DNA of 64,000 bases from Sycobia sp. Sy_11 (Eukaryota > Arthropoda > Insecta > Hymenoptera > Epichrysomallidae): assembly GCA_018907035.1 (NCBI GenBank), contig JACCIC010000064.1:2316001-2380000 (forward strand), given 5' to 3'. The first letter of the stretch is position 1. Each line of letters opens with the position of its first letter. Below are positions 55,443 through 64,000 of the stretch, in pieces. The notes beneath the pieces were generated by a model that was not told where the DNA came from, did no database searches, and saw only the letters and a list, made by a program, of their open reading frames with translations. The position numbers were made by a program, and so were the translations under genes.

Positions 55443-56839
55443 ATGGACAATTTGATCGACGAATCCTTCGTTGCTCGTTTTAAGGAGCTGCTCAGGGAGA
55501 TGTGGGAGCATGGTTTGGCCTTGACGGTAGTCCGTTGGGGCTACCGATCTGCTCGTCCCATCCCTCCGAGTTGGTTCCATCCGGAACCCTCCTCCGAGGT
55601 GATTGAAGAGATGGAGGAGGAAGGTCCGGATTCGGACGAGGGGGAATACGTCCCCCTCAGACGTCCTAAGTCGTCGTCGGGGTCCTCTCGTCCGAATGGC
55701 ATCGGAGGAAGAAGGGGGCCTCCTTCGCCTCCAACCATTCCAAGGGCCCAGACCACCCTTCGGGTCAAGAGGGGGTGCGTCCCGATTGTATATTTAAGTC
55801 CGAACGATCTGGTCTTTTCCCGGGACCTACGAACACCACTCCCGGAGCAGGAGCTGCGGGACAAGAAGAGGTGAGATCAGAGGCGCGATCTAGCTCTCCA
55901 GCAGGAGCTGGGGAGCGAGAAGAGGACTCTGAGACCGCTCCCACCACTCCTGGGGTTAATGACCCAGGAATGAGGGGAACATCGAGACCACATATGTCTG
56001 AATGTGGTCCAGCGTCTTCTCCCCCCGAAGCAGGAGTTTCGGGTTCCGGAGAAGGCAGGAACCCTCTCCCTCGCATGACTCCGCTACAACGAATGGAACA
56101 GCGGCTTTTGGAAGTCTTTGCCGATTTCAAGGCCAAGGCAGCAGTGACCAAGAAAGCCCAGACTAGAGTCATCGATCTCTGGGAAGAATTACGGGGTCGA
56201 CCTATTGACCGGAAACAGGTTGGTCCCGTCTTGACCCTGGAGCTCGATGACTTAGTGGAGTCATCGAGGGCTCAGGAAGCTTTCCTGAGCTTACACCGGC
56301 AGCGTCGTGAGCGACAAAGGGTGGAGGAGCTAACGGCAGCTCTCGCACGCCAAAAGGCCGCCGAGGCGGAGGCAGAGCGGGTGCATGCCGAGCTTCTCCG
56401 TACCCGTGAAGAGGCTCGCAGGTTAGGGGAGGGTATGCCCTCCTCCCTTCGGGATTCCACGAACTTAGCCGCGGATGAGCGGCTAAAATCAAGAGCGGCT
56501 CCACGACCCGGAGGGAGTCGTCGTGGTAGGATGTCAGGGTGTACCACCGGTGGCCCTGCTGGTCGCGGCAGGGGAAGTCCGTCAGGTAATTCCCGCAGAG
56601 AAGATGCCCGACCTGGGGAGTCGACAAATAGAATAGAAACCCCAGACGAAGACTTCCGGTCGTACTATGTTCAAGATCCTAGTGGACGGTATGGCCGACA
56701 CCACCGGTGTTTCTTTTGCGGATACCCGGGCGTCACGAAAGAAGAAAAGTGTCCTAATCATGACGTCCATAAATTCGTAAGGAAAACACCCTGGTTCCTT
56801 AAGGGCGGTGAAGATCCCGGAAGATCTCTCTCTCCGTGA
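55443..56839 (+). CDS. Family A ORF3: coiled-coil, Cys/His accessory protein (one frameshift)
   Basis: The ATG at 55,443 opens 143 codons (MDNLIDESFVARFKELLREM, an acidic SDEGEYVP stretch, Pro/Ser-rich). A second frame, open through 55,775, overlaps it and continues to 56,839; a GGGGG run at 55,771-55,775 could be the shift point. The second part has a Ser/Pro/Gly-rich region, helical MTPLQRMEQRLLEVFADFKA, a heptad-like Glu/Arg/Ala-rich segment (QRVEELTAALARQKAAEAEA, ERVHAELLRTREEARRLGEG; about 56,320-56,430), an Arg/Gly-rich stretch (GRGRGSPSG) and a C-terminal CFFCGYPG...KCPNHDVH cluster. No signal peptide or membrane segment, so it is not env-like. I do not recognise the family. With the RNA-binding look of its tail it could be nucleic-acid associated. 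Confidence 0.6.
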
Positions 56840-56885
56840 CACCCAGCGGTGAAGAAAAAGAAAATTTTGTTTATTGTTATTTGTA

Positions 56886-58172
56886 TTAGGAGTGTGAATA
56901 AGTCTTTCCCGTTTTTTGTAAGAGATGGCGCCACCAATACTGTGCGAGTATTCAATGGTTACATATGTCATAATCAAAGCTTATTCATATGTCAACAATT
57001 CCATACTAACACATTAGTTAAAATTTTTTCGCATCATAAATTTTTGATATCGTGAAAATGTCGAAATTTGAGCCGAGTCGACGTCATTTGCGGGAAGTTT
57101 CACTTTATTGGTTCAATTTCAAGAAATCTGCTGCCGAGACGCATCGATTGCTTCAGGAGGCTTATGGAAAAGGTTGTGTCGATGATTCAAGTGTTCGCGG
57201 ATGGTTTCGACGCTTCAAAAGCGGTGATTTCGACGTGGAAGACAAGGAACGTTCCGGGCGGCCGCAAATCTTTGAAGATCGAGAATTGGCGACTTTGCTT
57301 GATGAAGATTCTTGTCAAACGCAAGAAGAACTTGCTGAAGCATTGGGAGTTGACCGAACAACCATTTCCAAGCGTTTGAAAGCCATGGGAATAATCCAAA
57401 AGCAAGGAAATTGGGTGCCGTACGAACTGAAGCTGAGAGACGTCGAACGGCGTTTTTTCACTTGCGAACAGCTGCTTCAGCGACATAAAAGAAAGGGTTT
57501 TCTGCATCGTATCGTGACTGGCGATGAAAAGTGGATACGTTACGATAATCCGAAGCGAAGAAAATCATGGGGACTACCCGGCCATGCATCATCATCGACG
57601 GCCAAGCCAAATATTCATGGCGCCAAGCTCATGCTCTGTATATGGTGGGACCAGCTAGATGTGGTTTACTATGAGCTTCTGAAACCGAATGAAAGGATCA
57701 CAGGCGAGGTCTATCGACGAAAATTGATGCGTTTGAGCCGCGCACTGCGAGAAAAACGGTCACAATACTCCGACAGGCACGACAAAGTTATTTTGCAACG
57801 TGACAATGCTCGCCCACATGTTGCACCGCCGGTGAAAACATACTTAGAAACGCTCAAATGGGAAGTCCTACCCCACCCGCCGTATAGTCCAGACGTTGCT
57901 CCGTCTGATTACCATCTCTTCAGATCGATGACGCATGGCCTGGCTGACCAGCACTTCCATTCCTACGAGGAAGCCAAAAAATGGGTGGATGACTGGATAG
58001 AGGCCAAACCGGTCGAATTTTTTCGCAACGGGATTCGTATGTTGCCAGAAAGATGGGAAAAAGTTGTAGCTAGCGATGGCCAATACTTTCAATAATTCAT
58101 TTGTAACCATTTTTTCACAATAAAGGCTCAAAATTTGAAAAAAAAACGGGAAAGACTTATTCACATACCTGA
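56886..58172 (+). mobile_element. Mauritiana-type mariner, complete, nested in the family A element
   Basis: Left end TTAGGAGTGTGAATAAGTC and right end (complement of) TCAGGTATGTGAATAAGTC share about 29 of 32 bases, and both are bordered by TA (56,884-56,885 and 58,173-58,174). Length 1,287 bp, typical for mariner. It carries one uninterrupted transposase frame. The relic at 46,873 has the same left/right asymmetry, so they are one family. Confidence 0.9.
57058..58095 (+). CDS. Mariner transposase, full length (345 residues)
   Basis: The ATG at 57,058 (MSKFEPSRRH) gives 345 codons before TAA, the length of active mauritiana-type mariners. An upstream in-frame GTG is not needed. Residues about 1-110 hold two helix-turn-helix domains (AAETHRLLQEAYGKG, TQEELAEALGVDRTTISKRL), followed by the linker WVPYEL (119-124). 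The catalytic triad is complete: D156 in VTGDEKWIRYD, D249 in LQRDNARPH and D284 in VAPSDYHLF, 34 residues after D249 (DD34D). The end reads LPERWEKVVASDGQYFQ. It catalyses cut-and-paste at TA sites. HDN of relatives is RDN here, a possible weakening change. No stop or frameshift was seen, so it may be recent; activity is untested. Confidence 0.9.
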   Translation: MSKFEPSRRHLREVSLYWFNFKKSAAETHRLLQEAYGKGCVDDSSVRGWFRRFKSGDFDVEDKERSGRPQIFEDRELATLLDEDSCQTQEELAEALGVDRTTISKRLKAMGIIQKQGNWVPYELKLRDVERRFFTCEQLLQRHKRKGFLHRIVTGDEKWIRYDNPKRRKSWGLPGHASSSTAKPNIHGAKLMLCIWWDQLDVVYYELLKPNERITGEVYRRKLMRLSRALREKRSQYSDRHDKVILQRDNARPHVAPPVKTYLETLKWEVLPHPPYSPDVAPSDYHLFRSMTHGLADQHFHSYEEAKKWVDDWIEAKPVEFFRNGIRMLPERWEKVVASDGQYFQ

Positions 58173-58174
58173 TA

Positions 58175-58357
58175 TATATTTGTTTTCTTTCGCCGTTGGG
58201 ATATCACTGTATATATATAATAAAAATTATAATTTTTGTTAATATATGTATGATTATAATATTATTTCCCTTTTCTCATCCATATTTCCTATAGTTATCC
58301 CTTAGATCTTATTGCAGAGTTGCTTTACAGTAGTATACGCAATGTCTGGAGGGAGGG
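58175..58357 (+). promoter_or_regulatory. 3' untranslated part and polypurine tract of the family A element
   Basis: AT-rich sequence ending in GGAGGGAGGG (58,348-58,357) directly before the TGT of the 3' LTR, the expected plus-strand primer. Confidence 0.75.
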
Positions 58358-59459
58358 TGTAACATGTATAGGTTAGTTCGACCTATACATGTTAATATTA
58401 TTAACAAATAGGAAAAAAAGGGAGGGAAAAAGGGAAAGAGAGAGAGAAAGAGAATAAAGAGGAATATAATATAGAAAAATTATTATTATAATATAGTTAG
58501 TTTTTTTTATCTGACAAGTTGTTAGAAAAAATTTTTGCTCTTTTATTCTCTTGGCTATTGTCGAATATTGAAAAATCATTATTAAGATTCAATCGTGATA
58601 GTGAAATTTCGTTGACTGATACAAATTGTGCAAAAGATAGTTTCTTGTTTATAAAAAGATCATTGCCGAGGAAAGGCATTCAAACTCGCCGGTTATCTAA
58701 CAACAAGGAGCTCACGTTCATTTCGTCGTTGGGTCGTATTTTTTCGGCGTCGGTGTATTAAGGTTGGTGTATTTTTCTTTTTATATATTTATTGTGCTTT
58801 TAGTTTTCGGTACAATATTATATACTTTTACTTCTCTTTATTCGTTTTCTTTCCGATTAAAATTATTAGATATAACGAATTAATTTTAGTAGTTTGAGAG
58901 AGACGGAGAGATATAACCATAGACTAGGATAGCAAGAGTAGCAAACGCGCATTCAACTTTATTTGATAGTACACCTTGTTCTTCTTAAGGTGGCGCTCTT
59001 GTTGCTCTGTCTCTCCGTTAGACTTATAAATTCACCTCTCTCACATCCTGTGTGAACGGATACGCGCGTTTGTTGATAACGGGTGCGTATTAGGTAGGAT
59101 TAGAATAACAATTGTTATAATTTTATTAAATTAAATAAAAATTTAAATTATTTTAATGATTAATAAAATAAATTTACTTTTGATTTTATTTTTCTTATAT
59201 AGTAGAAAATATTAGACACATTCTCCTCCCTGTACCTGATCATTAATCCGTCATTCCCTGGAGTACTGATAATTTATCCAAATATATTATTATTTACATA
59301 ATTTCCAGGGTAAGTAAAGGTAAGTCTGAGGAATAAATAACAGCAAAGAACCTACAGTCCAAAAAGATTGTTTTAAACAATTTAATCCGTTCGGGGTTCT
59401 TTGCACCTTTGTTAACGGGTACATCTATCGGGTGTTTAACAATTAAGTACCCCGCTACA
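58358..59459 (+). repeat. 3' LTR of the family A element
   Basis: 1,102 bp, same start and order as 49,217-50,318; ends CCCGCTACA followed by ACATATATAT. Few substitutions relative to the 5' copy point to a comparatively recent insertion. Confidence 0.85.
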
Positions 59460-60582
59460 ACATATATATATATATATATATATATTTATATGTATAAACA
59501 TGTATACATATATACAACCACTGTGCGCAGCACACCGACTGCAAGTACAAATACCAAATTGTAAATAATAATTATTAGAATTATTATTAAATATCATTAT
59601 TATTAATTATTATTATTATTAATATAATTATTATAATTCGGCGCCTCGTCCGAAATTAAAAGAGCGGCGACGGAATTATCCGAGTATTTTGCTATAAAAG
59701 GGCCTGCAAAAGGCAAAATCGAGGGTTCGCCCGGTGAACCGACTGCCACGAAGTCGAGTCACACGAACTCCTCCCGGAGCTAAAACTTATCCAGAGCTGA
59801 AAATTATCCTTATTTTAAATCCTGTCCGAAACTATTAGTTCGATCTCTGTTGCGAGGCGCTCCTCAAAAGACCAGCAGTTTACTTATCCTTACATTTACT
59901 TATTTTTCCGAAGTTATTAGTTTGATCTCTGTTGCGAGGCGCTCCTCAAAAGACAGACGGCTAATAATTTTATCTATCCTTAAGTAAACGTGATCCTGGT
60001 TGCGAGGCGCTCCTCAAAAGACCAGCAGTTTACTTATCCCGACTAGAAATCCTCCCCTTAGCTCTTGATCCTGGTTGCGAGGCGCTCCTCAAAAGACCAA
60101 TAGTTTACTTATCCCGACTAGAAATCCTCCCCTTAGCTCTTGATCCTGGTTGCGAGGCGCTCCTCAAAAGTCCAGCGGAGTTCAGTTTACCTTGTTTTTA
60201 TCCCATTTAAAATCTGCCTGTCTCGTTTCGTTAGTTCCCCGCGTGGAAAATAACACCGGGTATCCGTGCGGTAAATAGCGCCGGATATTAGATACATCGC
60301 GGAAAAGAACGCGAAATTAGGTTAAGGAATATATATATAGATCTAGTTTTACTTTTGTATTAATTCTTTTGTCTTCATTTATTTGTTACAGAATCCTGTA
60401 AATAAAGGAGTGGATTAATTTTCAATAAATTAATATTTTTTTTACTGTTATAAAAAATATACTGTGTGTTAGTAAAATTATTTTCCTGAAACCGCCGTCC
60501 GATCCCGAAATACTTCCTCCCCTCCCGAACTACCCTGGGAAAATACCGCGTAGGCTATCCCGAGGGGGACAGGAACGTTACA
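59460..60582 (+). mobile_element. LTR of family B, right part (split by insertion)
   Basis: It continues the LTR begun at 49,015. (TA)n, then CGGCGCCTCGTCCGAAATTA, a TATA box in GCTATAAAAGGG (59,691), AGGCAAAATCGAGGGTTCGC, CCGGTGAACCGACT, a minisatellite (59,849-60,172), an AATAAA-type signal near 60,423 and the end GGACAGGAACGTTACA. Every block matches 12,184-13,379 in order, with the minisatellite expanded here. Total LTR length without the insertion is about 1.3 kb. Confidence 0.7.
59849..60172 (+). repeat. LTR-internal minisatellite, GTTGCGAGGCGCTCCTCAAA core
   Basis: The core begins at 59,849, 59,931, 59,999, 60,074 and 60,149; the last two intervals are exactly 75 bp and nearly identical in sequence. 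GAGG-CGCT-CCTC inside the core can fold as a small hairpin. The other family B LTR has one core (near 12,927). Confidence 0.9.
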
Positions 60583-62137
60583 ACTTTGTAATCATAAAAA
60601 CCAATGGGTACTGAGAGCGACAGCGCAAAAATTGTAGGCGACTAACGCAAAAAATAAATAAAAAATTTTCTTCTTACAACAAAAATACAAAGGAGAAAAC
60701 CGAAAAAGTCTATTTTTAGTCCCTTTGTATTAAGGAAAAATTTTATTTTTCAATATTTTCAAAAGTCCACAATTTTCAGTTTTGGATTTTCTTAAAGAAA
60801 GGAGAAAAAAAAGTTTCACTAAAAACCTCTGTAATTCTTCCAAAAAGGAAAAACAAAATAAAAAGTTTGAATATATAACAAAAACTTTGATTTCTGTTTA
60901 TTTAACAAAATTTAATTAATTGTTATTTAACAAAATTTAATTAATTGTTGTTTGACAAAATTTGATTAATTATTATTTAAAATAATGATTACCATGTTAT
61001 TTAATTTTCTCTCAATTGCTACCCTTAATTGCATTTGTTACTAATAATTTGTAAAATATATCGATTTTACTTATTACTCATTTTATCGATTATTAGATTA
61101 TTTAATATTGACATAAGGCATTAACCATTCGATCTTTATAATTTCTGTTTTGGAATTTTCATATTGTTGCGCATTATAGTTCATCTGAGTGTTGCTGTTT
61201 TTTAATTAAATCAATCATTTTGCGTTTTCGCTTTTTGGTTTTACCTTTCGAAAAATACAAGAACCAAAGTTTTTGTTATATTTTCAAATTTTTTTTTATT
61301 TTCCCTTTTTGGAAAAATCAAAAAAAGTTTTTTTTCGTGAAACTTTTTTTCCCTATTTTTTGGGAAAATCAAAAATTCGAAAGTGTGAATCTTTAAAAAT
61401 TTTGAAAACTAAAATTGTTCCAAAATACAAAGTGATTAAAAAGAGACTATTTTCAGTTTTTTTGCACTTTTGTTGTGAGAATAAAAAACTTTTTTCTATC
61501 TTTTTTTGCATTAGTCGCTTACAATTTTTGCGATTTCGATTTTTGCGCTGTCGCTTTCTTCTGCTGTATTCTTTTATTTTTTTTTTTTGCTCAATAATAT
61601 AACAAATATTAAATAATCTAATAATCGATAAAATGAGTAATAAGTAAAATCGATATATTTTACAAATTATTAGTAACAAATGCAATTAAGGGTAACAATT
61701 GAGAGAAAATTAACTAACATGTTAATCATTAAATTAAATTATAATTAATCAAATTTTGTCAAACAACAATTAATTAAATTTTGTTAAATAACCATTAATT
61801 AAATTTTGTTAAATAAACAGAAACCAAAGTTTTTGTTATACATTCAAACTTTTTATTTTGTTTTCCCTTTTTGGAAAAATTAAAGAGGTTTTTAGTGGAA
61901 CTTTTTTTCTCCCTTTCCTTTCTTTGGAAAAATCCAAAACTGAAAAGTCTGGACTTTTGAAAATTTTGAAAAATAAAATTTTTCCTTAATACAAAGAGAC
62001 TAAAAATAGACTTTTTCGGTTTTCTCCTTTGTATTTTTGTTGTAAGAAGAAATTTTTTTATTTATTTTTTGCGTTAGTCGTCTACAATTTTTCCACTGTC
62101 GCTCTCAGTACCCATTGGTTTTTGTGATTACAAAGTT
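60583..62137. mobile_element. Foldback element 2, ~530-bp inverted arms
   Basis: Arms 60,583-61,109 and 61,604-62,137 are reverse complements for over 500 bp, including outer AACTTTGTAATCAC or its variant, CCAATGGGTACTGAGAGCGA, CAGCGCAAAAATTG and inner TTTATCGATTATTAGATTA. The ~490-bp loop holds a third, diverged partial copy of the right arm in the same orientation (about 61,266-61,560). No transposase frame. The left outer end abuts the family B LTR end, so the two overlap or one was truncated by the other. Confidence 0.8.
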
Positions 62138-62195
62138 CCATCATTTGTTAAATAAATGTGTTGTATTTTTTTTTCGTCTTTTTTTTGCTCAATTA

Positions 62196-62570
62196 ACACG
62201 GTTTGTTGGCGTCCTAGTGGATCGCGAAGATTTTCGACCTGATCGAGATAAGATTACATGAATCCTAATTTACGCTGGACCAAAGAACGTGAGAAGACCA
62301 GCTCCTTAGGTTTTTTGGCCTTGCGTCCCGATACTGTAAGTTCTTGGAGAACTTTGCGACAATTGCTGAGCCTCTCACCAGACTGATAAAGAAGAATATT
62401 AAGTATCATTGGGGAGATGAGCAGCAGCAAGCCTTTGAACAAATCCAGATGCTCGTCGCATCTGCATCAGTCTTCTCTCGATCGTCGTTTCGAGAAACAT
62501 TCATGATACAAACAGACTTCAGAATCAGCTACCGAATCGTTGAAAATATTGCAGAATTTTTTTTATAGAG
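62196..62570 (+). pseudogene. Gypsy RT thumb/RNase H fragment
   Basis: Plus-strand frames give FVGVLVDREDFRPDRDKI, YAGPKN, LENFATIAEPLTRLIKKNIK-like residues and YHWGDEQQQAFEQIQMLVAS, ending ETFMIQTD (RNase H start). It is closer to the RT in the tandem units (DRDGFRPN, KNIRYHWE) than to the family A pol. Three frame changes; only about 120 codons remain. Confidence 0.7.
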
Positions 62571-62594
62571 TCTATTTTTTCGTGAACGTACGTA

Positions 62595-62800
62595 TTTGAG
62601 TGGCACAAAGCATTCAGTGAAGGTCGTGAAGTCGTCGAAAACTTTCCTCATGCAAGTCGCCCATCCACCGAAAATCAAGGTGATGCTTACCGTTTTTTTT
62701 CGATTACCATAGGGTGGTTGACCACGAATTCGTTCCAGGAGGTCAAACCGTCAATAAGGAGTACTACTTGGCCGTTTTGAGACTGTTTTGAGGCGAATAA
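62595..62800 (+). pseudogene. Mariner scrap, two separated blocks
   Basis: FEWHKAFSEGREVVENFPHA with SRPSTEN (end of the first DNA-binding domain) is joined at about 62,675 to KIKVMLTVFF and, after a frame change, VDHEFVPGGQTVNKEYYLAV. Some 150 residues between the blocks, including the first catalytic Asp, are missing, and so is everything after. Related to the relics at 28,185 and 29,360. Confidence 0.6.
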
Positions 62801-64000
62801 AGATAAAGTGAACAATGAACAGGAAAAAAAAATAGAAAAAAAAACTATGTACAGTGGATAAAGCCAAAAATTAAATAGATAACCCAAGCGATAATAGTGA
62901 AATTTGCACAATTAGACAGTGAAAAAAAGGATAAATAAAAGCAACGGTAAATAATTGTGCGGATATAATAATCGGAAAATTAATTAATCTAATAGAGTAC
63001 GAATAAATTAATAATACTAATAATGAAGTTAGAGAATCTGAAAAAAAGAAAAAAAGCATTGTAAATGATGTGAATAATATTAGAAAAATAAACAGTGAAT
63101 TTAAAACAATAAAATAAATAATAGTGAATTATTCCAAATGCAAACCTCAGATATAGTGAATCAACTGTGAATAATTGCAAAGATAGAATAAGTGGAAATT
63201 AATCAATTTAAAGCAGCATCAACAACTAATAAAAATACTGCTAATAAAAATAATGAATCTGAAAAAAAATATGTGAGAACAAAGCAACGGTGAAAAAGTG
63301 TAGAAGTATAATAATTGAAAAATAAGCAATCTAAACAGTTTAAGTAAAATAATAATAACAAAATAAATAAATAAATACTGCTAAAGAATAAAGAGTTCGT
63401 GAAAAGACATCTATAAATAAGTTAGATAATATCATGAATAAAGAAAACAGTAGTGACTCCGTAGAAAAAGGGATATATGACAGTGAAATTATTATAATTA
63501 AAAATACTAAATCCGGTAAAGGAACTTTAAGTGAGTGGAATTTTAAATTAAATAATAATAAGAAATCTGAGATAATAGCAATAAGTATAATAAGAGATTA
63601 ATGAAAGAAAAAGAAATCTAAACCTACTAAAAACAAATAAGACAGTAAATCCAGAAAGGCTAGTTCATATGATATTAACGATAGTTATAATTAATAATGA
63701 TCAATCTAAACATTTAGCAATTAATACTAGAAATAGTTTGTAAATAAAATAATGACATTGAACAAGAAGCTATGAATAGGTTGAAAGAGATTACAAAGAA
63801 AAAATAGTGATTGTCGAGGGATAAACAAATGTAATGAAAATTTTTACTAGTTATCTGAAAATACAAATATGAATAATTGAGAGGGTTATGAACAGAAAAA
63901 TATATTAATAGAGATACCGGAAAAATAATAATATTAATGCTAAGAAAAAAGGTAAGAAAATAGGTGAAACATATTACATAACATTACAGGTAATGTAGAC
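62801..64000 (+). other. AT-rich sequence with a short unassigned frame
   Basis: A-rich on the plus strand with loosely repeated phrases (GTGAATAATT, AATCAATTTAAAGC, GATCAATCTAAACA). A 55-codon frame at 63,434-63,601 (MNKENSSDSVEKGIYDSEII) stands out by mixed residue use and might be the start of a retroelement ORF1; nothing decides. No other gene seen. Confidence 0.4.

Larger units (their letters stand above)
49217..59459 (+). mobile_element. Family A gypsy-type LTR retrotransposon, full length between LTRs
   Basis: Two LTRs of 1,102 bp each (49,217-50,318 and 58,358-59,459) differ at few positions and flank a primer-binding-site-like TGGCGGCC (50,323), a broken gag (51,335-53,270), protease and RT (53,400-54,800), integrase C-terminal domain with AT-hooks (to 55,394), an extra frame (55,443-56,839), a mariner (56,886-58,172) and a polypurine tract (58,348). 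RT palm centre, most of RNase H and the integrase zinc and catalytic domains are deleted, so it is non-autonomous. Insertion is in an (AT)n stretch of an older LTR; flanks are ATAT and ACAT, so a target duplication is likely but not exact. Confidence 0.85.

Noticed and set aside
55443..56839. Reading ORF3 as an envelope gene
   Set aside because: No signal peptide, transmembrane segment or glycoprotein-like cysteine pattern; the sequence is hydrophilic with a coiled coil.
59849..60172. CRISPR-like array from five spaced repeats
   Set aside because: Spacers are themselves nearly identical in the last units, and the block lies inside an LTR of a eukaryotic retroelement; it is a minisatellite.

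Overview
The window reads as repeat-dense nuclear DNA of an insect, most likely a hymenopteran such as an ant. That is an inference from mariner transposons of several subfamilies, Penelope-like and gypsy-type elements, many long GA and TA microsatellites, an AT-rich background with introns, and one exon that encodes the start of an insect-like AMMECR1 protein. Nothing bacterial or plasmid-like was seen, and no rRNA, intact tRNA or CRISPR array was recognised.

Layout. 0-2.4 kb: fragments of two Penelope-like elements (PLEs) and of one non-LTR retrotransposon. 3.5-6.3 kb: a decayed gypsy-type Gag with two zinc knuckles. 7.1-9.8 kb: a half-length mariner framed by inverted repeats, an AT-rich dispersed repeat, a probable tRNA-derived SINE and a diverged LTR (family A). 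10.8-21.4 kb: a composite LTR element (family C) with a 5' LTR, primer-binding site, polypurine tract and 3' LTR. Its pol gene is cut in two by an internal inversion, and a solo LTR of family B (12.2-13.4 kb) sits inside it. 21.5-30.1 kb: four dead mariners, a PLE endonuclease remnant and a hairpin-forming repeat carrying a hammerhead-like core.

31.72-31.87 kb, minus strand: the only recognised host gene piece, a first coding exon of an AMMECR1 homologue with a clean splice donor. Its later exons are not visible, so the first intron would run through the transposon-filled 0-31.7 kb and beyond the window.

32.3-47.6 kb: a near-identical tandem duplication of about 7.63 kb that begins about 0.4 kb upstream of the AMMECR1 start codon. 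Each unit holds a foldback element, a minus-strand gypsy relic, an irritans-type mariner and part of a mauritiana-type mariner.

48.1-62.8 kb: a nested stack. An older LTR (family B, 49,015-60,582) is split by a complete gypsy-type element (family A, 49,217-59,459, two LTRs of 1,102 bp each), which is itself interrupted by a mariner with a full-length 345-residue transposase (56,886-58,172). The family A element has lost its reverse transcriptase centre and integrase core. It keeps an integrase tail with two AT-hooks and, behind a splice-acceptor-like site, an extra non-env open frame with a coiled coil and a Cys/His cluster. A large foldback element (60,583-62,137) and small gypsy and mariner fragments follow, then AT-rich DNA to the end.

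The elements do not act as one pathway. The window is best read as layered insertion, decay, inversion and duplication around one host promoter region. The most unusual material is the accessory coding capacity of the family A element, the inversion in the family C element, the promoter-proximal tandem duplication and the hammerhead-like PLE core.
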